Of a stretch of 56,835 nt of DNA, positions 9,818 to 18,072 are shown piece after piece. The translations under genes were made by a program, and so were the position numbers. Numbering within the stretch: the stretch's first letter is position 1; each line of letters starts with the position of its first letter. A model generated the notes under the pieces. That model made no database searches and was not told the origin of the DNA. It worked only from the letters and a program-made list of their open reading frames with translations. The stretch lies in NCBI GenBank assembly GCA_947306055.1, contig CAMZFK010000002.1, forward strand, positions 1 to 56,835, given 5' to 3'. This DNA comes from an uncultured Candidatus Saccharibacteria bacterium (GTDB lineage: Bacteria; Patescibacteriota; Saccharimonadia; Saccharimonadales; Saccharimonadaceae).

Positions 9818-10900
9818 ATGGAAGAAAGCACGAACCAGAGACAAGTCAAAATCGAAATATTGCTCGAAGAGTGTATTCGTCGCAATGCTTCAGACTTACA
9901 TATTCAATATGGCTTACCTCCAATTTTGCGTATCGACGGGGCTCTCTCCCCGATTGTAGGAATGCCGCCGCTAAATGCTGACATGCTGAAAGACTTAATT
10001 TTTGCTACATTAGACGAAGAACAGCAAAAAATTTACCTAAAAGACAAAGAGTTTGATTACTCATTTGCTTTTGGCGATATTGGTCGTTTTCGCGTCAACG
10101 CTTTTCATGAGCGTGGCAAAATGGCTGCTGCCTTTCGTCTAATCCCGAACAAAATTAAATCCATCAATGATCTCGGTATGCCACCAATCGTTGAAACTTT
10201 TGCCGATTATCCTAGAGGTCTAGTCCTCGTTACCGGCCCTACTGGCTCTGGTAAATCTACCACCCTCGCAGCTATTATAGACAAAATCAATCGCGAGAAG
10301 AGCAAGCATATTATTACGATTGAAGACCCAATTGAATTTACACACAAATCTCAGCGTTCGGTCGTAGTCCAGCGTGAAGTTCATTATGATACGTTTAGTT
10401 TTGGCGCCGCGCTCCGCTCAGTTTTGCGTGAGGACCCAGATGTAGTTCTGATTGGTGAAATGCGTGACCTTGAGACTATCCAAGCAGCAATCACTATTGC
10501 CGAGACGGGCCATCTAGTCTTTGCTACTTTACACACGAATTCTGCTGCACAATCCATCGATCGTATGATTGACGTATTTCCAGCACATCAGCAAGGGCAG
10601 ATTCGTTCACAGCTCGCTGGCATGCTAAACGCAGTCTGTTCGCAGCGCTTAGTCCCAGCAGTTGGCGGTGGGCGTGTCGTTGCGGCAGAAATTTTGGTAG
10701 CAAATCCTGCCGTCCGCTCACTCATCCGTGAAGGTAAGACTTTCCAGCTCGACACAGCAATCCAGACCGGCGCCGACCAAGGTATGCAGACGTTAGATCG
10801 TACGCTAGCCAAGCTGGTTCGTAGTGGCGAAGTTACTTATGAAGACGCAAGAGACTATGCTGTAGACATTAACGATTTTGATCGCTATACGAAGGGCTAA
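9818..10900 (+). CDS. pilT: Twitching motility ATPase PilT
   Basis: LLEECIRRNASDLHIQYGLPP, GPTGSGKSTTLAAIID, LREDPDVVLIGEMRDLETI. Confidence 0.95.
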   Translation: MEESTNQRQVKIEILLEECIRRNASDLHIQYGLPPILRIDGALSPIVGMPPLNADMLKDLIFATLDEEQQKIYLKDKEFDYSFAFGDIGRFRVNAFHERGKMAAAFRLIPNKIKSINDLGMPPIVETFADYPRGLVLVTGPTGSGKSTTLAAIIDKINREKSKHIITIEDPIEFTHKSQRSVVVQREVHYDTFSFGAALRSVLREDPDVVLIGEMRDLETIQAAITIAETGHLVFATLHTNSAAQSIDRMIDVFPAHQQGQIRSQLAGMLNAVCSQRLVPAVGGGRVVAAEILVANPAVRSLIREGKTFQLDTAIQTGADQGMQTLDRTLAKLVRSGEVTYEDARDYAVDINDFDRYTKG

Positions 10901-10901
10901 A

Positions 10902-12113
10902 ATGAAGCGTTTTAATTACAAAGCAAAAGAGAAAGCCACCGGCAAAATGATAAAAGGTAGCATCCAGGCGGACAACGAACGCACCGCAGGGAAGCTTCTT
11001 TTAGAGCAGGGATACATTCCGCAGACCGTAGTAGAAGAAGGTGCCGCCAACCCACTCTTGAAGGCTCAAAATCGTGTCAATAATAAAGACAAGATTATGT
11101 TTACACGCCAGCTAGCTACGTTGATTGGCGCTGGTTTACCGCTATCTGCTAGCCTCCGCACGGTTTCCGAACAGACTCAAAGCAAAGGCATGAAGACCAT
11201 CGCAGAAGAGATTATCGCCGCCGTAGAATCAGGGAAGAGCCTCTATGAAGCCTTTTCGGCCCATCCAAAAATCTTCAATGGTGTCTATCTTGCTCTTATT
11301 CAAGCTGGCGAAAAGTCTGGTACGCTAGATGTGGCACTTAAGCGTATTGCTGACCAAGAAGAGAAAGATGCCGCCATGATGGGCAAAATCAAGGGAGCAT
11401 TAGTCTACCCGGGGATTATTTTGGGGGTTATTGTCGCAGTTTTGGCATTTATGATGATTATGGTTGTCCCGCAAGTAAAAAGTCTCTACGAAGACATGGG
11501 AGAAGAATTGCCAGGCCTTACGCAAGGGCTTGTCGATATGACAGATTTCTTTGGTAGCTTCTGGTGGCTAGTCTTGCTAATTCTAGGTATTATTGTTGGC
11601 GGGGGTATTTATCTGGTTAAAACTACCCCAGTCGGTAGGCGCGCCGCCGATACATTCAAAATCCATGTGCCACTATTTGGAGGTCTTTTCCGCAAACTTT
11701 ATGTTTCACGTTTTGCTCGTACCGCCGAAATGATGTTAGCTACAGGCGTCCCAATGCTTGACTCTATCAGTATCGCTATTGGAGCCATTAATAACTCTGT
11801 CGTTGAGACAGAATTCAAAAAATCGCTCGACATTATTAAAGGCGGCAAGAGTCTTTCCGAGGCTTTGTCGGACCGTAAATTTATGTTGCCACTAGTCCCG
11901 CAGATGGCTGGCATCGGTGAGCAATCTGGCAAAATTGACGAAATGCTAGGCAAAGCCGCTCAAGTTTACGAAAATGAACTCGACGAACAGATTAGCAATA
12001 TTTCTACCATGATTGAACCAATTTTGATGGTCATCATGGCAGGACTTATTGGTGTAGTAGTTGGCGGTACACTACTACCGATTTATTCGTTAGTAAACGA
12101 AGTTGCTAAATAA
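10902..12113 (+). CDS. pilC: Type IV pilus inner-membrane protein PilC (GspF family)
   Basis: MKRFNYKAKEKATGKMIKGSIQAD..., GLPLSASLRTVSEQT; ATG at 10902. Confidence 0.95.
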   Translation: MKRFNYKAKEKATGKMIKGSIQADNERTAGKLLLEQGYIPQTVVEEGAANPLLKAQNRVNNKDKIMFTRQLATLIGAGLPLSASLRTVSEQTQSKGMKTIAEEIIAAVESGKSLYEAFSAHPKIFNGVYLALIQAGEKSGTLDVALKRIADQEEKDAAMMGKIKGALVYPGIILGVIVAVLAFMMIMVVPQVKSLYEDMGEELPGLTQGLVDMTDFFGSFWWLVLLILGIIVGGGIYLVKTTPVGRRAADTFKIHVPLFGGLFRKLYVSRFARTAEMMLATGVPMLDSISIAIGAINNSVVETEFKKSLDIIKGGKSLSEALSDRKFMLPLVPQMAGIGEQSGKIDEMLGKAAQVYENELDEQISNISTMIEPILMVIMAGLIGVVVGGTLLPIYSLVNEVAK

Positions 12114-12189
12114 AAGCATAAACCTCTTGATTTTTGTGAGAAATTCAGTTATGATAAACTTAAGCGTAAAATCTAGAAAGGATTTATTT

Positions 12190-12825
12190 ATGGCTGATAA
12201 AAAATTAAACAAGGAAGGCTTTACGATTATCGAGGTCGTGCTTGTTCTCGCTATCGCCGGTCTCATATTTCTTATGGTATTCGTTGCGCTTCCAGCTTTG
12301 CAGGGCTCACAGCGTGATACTCAGCGCCGTCAAGACATGTCTCGTGTCAGCAACGCCCTAGTCCAGTATCAAACAAACAACAGCACCAAGAGCAACAACT
12401 TACCAGCCGAAGGCAGTTGGCAAGCCCCATCAGAAATCAACAGTGCGGGGTACTACCCAATTGGCGAATGCAACAATTCCGCATGTAGATTTGTTCGCGA
12501 TTACTTAAATGCAGCTTCTGCCAATACTGACGAAAACACATTTAAGGATCCAGAAGGCGTTCCATACAATGTTGTGATTACGATGAATATTTACAAGAAT
12601 GGGCTATCTACTGTTCCATCCGCCATTGGCGACAGCAAATTATTAGTAGACACGAATGGCTCCATCACTATCGACAACGGCAACAAGGCCTTCAAAGACC
12701 ACGTCGTTTATATCATCCCAGGCGGTAAGTGTGATGGTGAATCCGTAGTCAAATCTACCGTTCGTCACTTTGCGATTCTATATCGCCTCGAGACGGCCGG
12801 TACCTATTGTCTAGACGACCAATAG
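12190..12825 (+). CDS. Type IV prepilin
   Basis: MADKKLNKEGFTIIEVVLVLAIAGLIFLMVFVALPALQ prepilin cleavage/TM motif; ATG at 12190. Confidence 0.9.
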   Translation: MADKKLNKEGFTIIEVVLVLAIAGLIFLMVFVALPALQGSQRDTQRRQDMSRVSNALVQYQTNNSTKSNNLPAEGSWQAPSEINSAGYYPIGECNNSACRFVRDYLNAASANTDENTFKDPEGVPYNVVITMNIYKNGLSTVPSAIGDSKLLVDTNGSITIDNGNKAFKDHVVYIIPGGKCDGESVVKSTVRHFAILYRLETAGTYCLDDQ

Positions 12826-12843
12826 AATAAATCCTAGCTAGAA

Positions 12844-12875
12844 TAAAATCACCCCACTTAAGAGGGGTGATTTTA
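12844..12875. terminator. Terminator after prepilin gene (may act in both directions)
   Basis: taaaatcacccc-acttaaga-ggggtgatttta. Confidence 0.75.
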
Positions 12876-12990
12876 TTGGAGCGATTTATCTATCCATTAC
12901 GCTACTAAGCGGCGTCGCATCACTACACTACCATACTAAGCAACGCCACACTCTGCAACATACCGCACCCCATTTCAGCAGTATATATTT

Positions 12991-13572
12991 TTATGTGTTC
13001 GAACAGTGAACGCCACCGCCTTCAAGGCGATAAAGAATTGCAACTTTACGATTATTTGCTGAGGCTACGGCAGTTTCTCCAGAACAGGTCGCCCCGATTA
13101 CGATATATACATTATACTCGTTCGGGAAAGAAGAATTGGCCAACTTATTTAGATCATTGTTTGGGCAAGGCGTATCAGGGGTCTTTTTATTGCAAGACAT
13201 GATAAGCCAATTATAACGAGGCCCGTCCGGATCACTATAGTCTTCGCCGAAATAGCCACGATAAAACCCGCTCCAAGACGTATCAGATAACGCAGAAGAA
13301 GGGACGATGCTATCGCCAGCGATCTTGACTGATTGCCCTGCGTTTACGATAGACTGCTCACCGGTCGTTAGTGTAGGCAAAGCACCACGGTTGTTATTTG
13401 TCTGGAAATTTTGTAATTGTTGCGCCAGCTTTAGCACGTCATCACGCCTCTCGGAGTCACGCTCAGAGGCCCAAAGCGCTGGCAGAGCCGTAAAAGTCAA
13501 AGCGAAAATCAGCCCAGCTATCGCTAAGACCAATATTACTTCTATCAAGGTAAAACCATTCTTCTTATCCAT
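12991..13572 (-). CDS. Type IV prepilin (second copy, opposite strand)
   Basis: MDKKNGFTLIEVILVLAIAGLIFALTFTALPALW; shares C-terminal CSGE..A..RKVAILYRLE.GG.HC with 12190..12825. Confidence 0.9.
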   Translation of the reverse strand: MDKKNGFTLIEVILVLAIAGLIFALTFTALPALWASERDSERRDDVLKLAQQLQNFQTNNNRGALPTLTTGEQSIVNAGQSVKIAGDSIVPSSALSDTSWSGFYRGYFGEDYSDPDGPRYNWLIMSCNKKTPDTPCPNNDLNKLANSSFPNEYNVYIVIGATCSGETAVASANNRKVAILYRLEGGGVHCSNT

Positions 13573-13629
13573 ACTTTAAGTATAAATTAAAAAACAGAAA
13601 ATTCAAGATAGTTATGGTAAAATTAAGAC

Positions 13630-14415
13630 ATGCAGATTGGGTTTCACATCCTTATGACAATCGTCGGCGCCCTTTTTGGTTCATTTTTGTGCTGCCAAGC
13701 CCGTCGGCTCCGCGCTAGGGAATTAAACCACCAAAAATTCGGTCCTCGCTCGATTTGCCTACACTGCAAGCATCAGCTTAGATGGTATGAAAACATCCCC
13801 ATCTTCTCTTGGCTTATCCAAAGAGGCAAATGTCGAAAATGTGGTCAAAAAATCGGGCTTCTAGAAATCCTCTCAGAGATTGGCACTATGCTGGCTATGC
13901 TTATTATAAGCACAAGCATAGATATAGCGCTAGCCTCTCCGCTAGACTGGATAATTTTTGCTTTTACGGTATTGCTTACTCTAAGCCTATGCTTTTTAGC
14001 AATTTACGATGGTGCATACGGGGAACTACCAAGCCTAATATTGACTTTTTCGGTGATTTGTGCTATAATTATATATGTAATATCTTGTATTCAAGATTCA
14101 GCCTTTAATCTAGACGCATTAGGCGGCGCACTTCTTCTGGGGGGATTATATTTAATACTCTACCTCGTGTCCAAAGGTAAATGGGTAGGAGATGGCGACT
14201 GGATATTGGCTACTACCATCGGCCTTGCTCTCGGCTCAACCTGGCTATCCCTTATAGCGCTCTTTGTCGCTAATTTTTCGGCTTGTATCATTATGTCTCC
14301 ATCCGCCATCAAGTCTAAGTCCCATAAAATCTATTTTGGACCGTTCTTAGTATTGGCATTTTTCATCGTCTTCGCTCTCGGCGATTTTCTGGTGTCGCCA
14401 TTTAGTATGTTATAA
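13630..14415 (+). CDS. pilD: Prepilin peptidase / N-methyltransferase
   Basis: GSFLCCQARRLR..., CLHCKHQLRWYENIPIFSWLIQRGKCRKCGQKI; multi-TM with GDGDW. Confidence 0.95.
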   Translation: MQIGFHILMTIVGALFGSFLCCQARRLRARELNHQKFGPRSICLHCKHQLRWYENIPIFSWLIQRGKCRKCGQKIGLLEILSEIGTMLAMLIISTSIDIALASPLDWIIFAFTVLLTLSLCFLAIYDGAYGELPSLILTFSVICAIIIYVISCIQDSAFNLDALGGALLLGGLYLILYLVSKGKWVGDGDWILATTIGLALGSTWLSLIALFVANFSACIIMSPSAIKSKSHKIYFGPFLVLAFFIVFALGDFLVSPFSML

Positions 14416-14422
14416 TAAAAAT

Positions 14423-15130
14423 ATGCATAAGAAGAAAGGCGACACCCTTGTAGAAGTTACTCTAGCGATAGGGATTTTTTCAATGGTTGCCATTGCCGTC
14501 GTATCAGTAATTAGCGGCAGCACTTCTGGTGCACAGGATGCTCTCGAAGTCACTATTACGCGCGAGGAAATTGATTCTCAAGCTGAGGCGCTCAGGTTTA
14601 TTCATGATTCATACATTTCTGGTGGTGTCTCCAATGAGGCCAAAGACGATAAATATGTCAAACTTTGGCGAAACATTACGGCCCGCGCGAGGAATAAAAG
14701 CGACTCGCTAGAATTTATCCCAGACACCTGTGCAAATGTCTACAAGAACAATAGTCTAAATGAGCAGGGAGCTTTTCTTATCAACACCCGCGCACTTGGG
14801 GCAAGCGATATTGCAAATGCTCTAATTACCCCGACATCAAACGTCTTCGTGGAGGCATCCACCTACCCACGCATAATATACAGAAATGCCGCTGATGATG
14901 TCTTGCTTGATCAGAATGTCGACAAGGTAGTTAGCCGCGCCGAAGGGATTTTCGTTATACCGATCAAAGATAATAAGTCCACAAGTATTGTTACGCCAAA
15001 TGGCGTTAAGACCAAATCCGCCTACTACGACTTCTATATCCGTACCTGTTGGTATGCACCGGGCGCCGATCGCCCATCGACCATCTCGACGGTCATTCGC
15101 CTATACGATCCAAACATCATTGAATACTAA
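14423..15130 (+). CDS. Prepilin-like (minor pilin) protein
   Basis: MHKKKGDTLVEVTLAIGIFSMVAIAVVSVISG (class III-like N-terminal methylation motif). Confidence 0.75.
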   Translation: MHKKKGDTLVEVTLAIGIFSMVAIAVVSVISGSTSGAQDALEVTITREEIDSQAEALRFIHDSYISGGVSNEAKDDKYVKLWRNITARARNKSDSLEFIPDTCANVYKNNSLNEQGAFLINTRALGASDIANALITPTSNVFVEASTYPRIIYRNAADDVLLDQNVDKVVSRAEGIFVIPIKDNKSTSIVTPNGVKTKSAYYDFYIRTCWYAPGADRPSTISTVIRLYDPNIIEY

Positions 15131-15135
15131 AATTA

Positions 15136-16074
15136 TCAATGCGTCTCAGAATGAAATTTTTCATGTATCTCACGAAGATGCGCATCTGTTACGTGTGTAT
15201 AAATTTGTGTAGTCGAAATATCAGCGTGCCCAAGCATTGACTGCACTGCGCGCAAATCTGCGCCATTCATCAATAAGTCGGTCGCAAAAGAATGTCTTAA
15301 AGTATGTGGCGAGACGTGTTTCGTGATGCCGGCTAGGCGAGCGTATTTTTCGACGATTCTCTCTATCGAGCGAGCCGTCATGCGCCGATAATTTCCAGAA
15401 GTATCGGCCGTCTGTAAATTTTTTGAATTATTCAAAAACAGCGCCGGCAGGGAATCGGTTCTAGCGTCAAGGTAGTCGCGTACCCTATCCGCGCAAGCCT
15501 CGCTAATAAAAATTGGTCGATCCTTAGAGCCTTTACCGCGAACCATGAACTCGCGTCGTTCAAGATTGATAGAATCACGATTGAGATTCACAAGCTCAGA
15601 TACGCGTAGCCCTCCAGAATATAAGAGCTCAATAATCGCACGATCCCTTAAGCCCGACTCATTACTTGTGTCGATTTGATTTAGCATCTCTTCCACTTCA
15701 TCAAAATGCAAAAAACTCACCTGTTTTCGTATCACTCTAGGGAGCTCAATCAAAGATGGATCAAGAGATTTAATCTCGCGCTTCACGAGATATTTCATGA
15801 AACCGCGCAGAGCGATAAGATGATACGCCTGTGTGATAGTCTTGAAATCGTCCCCACCATTTTCTGAACCATAACGATTAAGTTTTAGACGATATTTTCT
15901 TAAGACCTCTCGATTAATATCGCCAGGCTTAATATCGTCCTTATTCAAAATTTCCTGAGTAATCTCTAGAAATCTTTCAAGATATAGCCGATAATTTTCG
16001 ATCGTCTTTTTCGAGCGACCGCTCTCAATCTCCAGATGCTCCAAAAAATCTTCAATCAAATCAGAGATATACAT
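15136..16074 (-). CDS. Tyrosine recombinase XerC/XerD family
   Basis: RDRAIIELLYSGGLRVSELVNL, HTLRHSFATDLLMNGADLRAVQSMLGHADISTTQIYTHV. Confidence 0.93.
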   Translation of the reverse strand: MYISDLIEDFLEHLEIESGRSKKTIENYRLYLERFLEITQEILNKDDIKPGDINREVLRKYRLKLNRYGSENGGDDFKTITQAYHLIALRGFMKYLVKREIKSLDPSLIELPRVIRKQVSFLHFDEVEEMLNQIDTSNESGLRDRAIIELLYSGGLRVSELVNLNRDSINLERREFMVRGKGSKDRPIFISEACADRVRDYLDARTDSLPALFLNNSKNLQTADTSGNYRRMTARSIERIVEKYARLAGITKHVSPHTLRHSFATDLLMNGADLRAVQSMLGHADISTTQIYTHVTDAHLREIHEKFHSETH

Positions 16075-16153
16075 AACTAAATTATACAAAAATTATTATA
16101 AATGTAAAACCTCGCCTCGAATTGTATGATATAATATCTGAAAAGGAGAATTT

Positions 16154-16669
16154 ATGGCAAAAACAGATGACTATATCCAGAGAACTTTAGTCGTATTAAA
16201 ACCGGATACGGTTCAACGTGGTATCATTGGCGAGATTATCCAGCGTTTTGAACGTGTCGGTCTTAAAATTGTTGGTATGAAAATGGTTATGCCAGACGAG
16301 AGGCTTTATCGTATGCACTATGAGGATATCGGCAAGATGATCACTCGTCGTGGCGAGCAGGCTTTCCGTTACAATGTAGAATATATGATGACCGGCCCAG
16401 TTATTGCTATGGTTCTTGAGGGCGTCGAAGCTCAGCCACTCGTCCGCAAGATTGTCGGCCCTACTGAACCAAAAGCCGCAGAAATGGGCACCATCCGCGG
16501 CGATTTCAGCCACATGAGCTTCGGCTATTCCGATGCCAAAGGCACTGGCGTGCCAAATCTTGTCCACGCTTCTGGCTCTCTCGAAGAAGCCAAAGCTGAG
16601 ATTGATCTCTGGTTCAACGCCAACGAGCTTTACGACTACAGCGATCTAAACGAAAAATACACTCGCTAG
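16154..16669 (+). CDS. ndk: Nucleoside diphosphate kinase
   Basis: RTLVVLKPDTVQRGIIGEIIQRFERVGLKIVGMKM; contains RGDFSHM in place of the usual RGDF...(N/I)HGSD. Confidence 0.9.
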   Translation: MAKTDDYIQRTLVVLKPDTVQRGIIGEIIQRFERVGLKIVGMKMVMPDERLYRMHYEDIGKMITRRGEQAFRYNVEYMMTGPVIAMVLEGVEAQPLVRKIVGPTEPKAAEMGTIRGDFSHMSFGYSDAKGTGVPNLVHASGSLEEAKAEIDLWFNANELYDYSDLNEKYTR

Positions 16670-16721
16670 TAAATAGCACAAACGAGCTACGTATAGTAGC
16701 TCGTTTTTTATGACAAAAAAA

Positions 16722-16798
16722 TGGTGACCTGGGCGGGAGTTGAACCCACAACCTTCTCCTTAGGACGGAGCTGCTCTATCCAATTGAGCTACCAAGCC
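16722..16798 (-). tRNA. tRNA-Arg (anticodon CCT), CCA encoded
   Basis: Reverse complement ggcttggtagctcaattggatagagcagctccgtCCTaaggag...gtgggttcaactcccgcccaggtcacca forms a cloverleaf. Confidence 0.9.
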
Positions 16799-16807
16799 AA
16801 GCGAGAG

Positions 16808-16842
16808 GAATAATATTAAAAAACAAGTTTTTAATATTATTC
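16808..16842. repeat. Perfect 15-bp AT-rich inverted repeat
   Basis: GAATAATATTAAAAA (16808-16822) - acaag - TTTTTAATATTATTC (16828-16842). Confidence 0.9.
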
Positions 16843-16909
16843 AGCGAGCACCGGCTTAGAAAGCACGAAGTGCTTACCAAGCCAATGTGTGCTATAATCA
16901 TATTATACC

Positions 16910-17920
16910 ATGAAACTATTGAAGAAAAAAGACGACAAGAAGACCGAACAGGAAAAGGTCGACGAGCGCCGCGAAGAAGTTTTTGCGACAGGACGCAAAT
17001 TCAAGTATCCTCTACAATGGACCAAACATCGCGTGGTCGTAAATACTATTTTGATTTCATTTATAGTCGCAGCTATTTTAGTAGTAGCAACTTGGCTAGC
17101 TCTATATAGATTTAATATGACAGACGATATCCTTTATCGTGCTACAAAGATCGCTCCGGTCCCAGTCGCGTCTGTAGATGGTGAGAGTGTCCGTTTTTCG
17201 GATTACTTGATGCTTTATCGCAGTAGCATCCTTTCGATTGAGCGCCAATCTGGTCAGATCGATAGTGAAGGGCCTAAAGACGCTTTGCGGTTTCAATATC
17301 GTCGAGCGGCTTTGTCTGAGGCCGAAGAATATGCTTATGCGAATAAGCTAGCAAAAGAATTAGGTATTAATGTTTCAAGCGAAGAAATTGATGCCGAATT
17401 TGATCGTCATCTTAAAGTTGGCGGCATAGATAGGAGCGAAGAGAGCTTTATCAAGATTGTCGAAGAAAATTTCGGCGTCGGCAAAGATGAATATCGCCGC
17501 ATGTTGCAGCTCGCCATCACGAAGGCAAAAGTTGAAGAAGCCATAGATGAAAGCGCTAATGAAATAGCTACAAAAGTAGAAAAAATGCTTGCTGAAAACG
17601 GCGGAGACTATGCCGCTGTAAACACGGCGCTAAGTGGCAGCATCATTTACGAGGAAACTGGCGGCATGGTAAGCAGCCAAAATATTGACGGCGGGCGCGC
17701 TTCAGAAGCAATCAAATTACAGCCAGGAGGGCAAAGCGGCAAATTCGTCTCAATGAGCGGAGACGGCTACTATTTTGTCAAGCTCATTAAAAAGACCGAA
17801 TCAGAAGTGAACTTCGTCTCAATAAGGGTCCCATTTACAGAGTTTAGTGCCCGCTTCGAGGCCTTGAAGGCCGAAAACAAAATTTCTGAATTTATCACTT
17901 TTCCAGAAGACCAAAACTAA
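16910..17920 (+). CDS. SurA-N/PpiC-like membrane-anchored foldase
   Basis: TM near N-terminus, then PVPVASVDGESVRFSDYLMLYRS... with PpiC-like C-terminus. Confidence 0.6.
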   Translation: MKLLKKKDDKKTEQEKVDERREEVFATGRKFKYPLQWTKHRVVVNTILISFIVAAILVVATWLALYRFNMTDDILYRATKIAPVPVASVDGESVRFSDYLMLYRSSILSIERQSGQIDSEGPKDALRFQYRRAALSEAEEYAYANKLAKELGINVSSEEIDAEFDRHLKVGGIDRSEESFIKIVEENFGVGKDEYRRMLQLAITKAKVEEAIDESANEIATKVEKMLAENGGDYAAVNTALSGSIIYEETGGMVSSQNIDGGRASEAIKLQPGGQSGKFVSMSGDGYYFVKLIKKTESEVNFVSIRVPFTEFSARFEALKAENKISEFITFPEDQN

Positions 17921-17943
17921 AAAATAAGAGCGGACGCTCTTTC

Positions 17944-18018
17944 TGGTGCGGGTACAGGGAGTCGGACCCTGATCTCATCCTTGGGAAGGATACATAATAG
18001 CCGCTATACGATACCCGC
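17944..18018 (-). tRNA. tRNA-Gly (anticodon CCC), CCA encoded
   Basis: Reverse complement gcgggtatcgtatagcggctattatgtatccttCCCaaggat...cagggtccgactccctgtacccgcacca. Confidence 0.92.
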
Positions 18019-18072
18019 GACTACCCCTATTATATCATATTTAGATAAGATATGGTATAATATATATTATAT

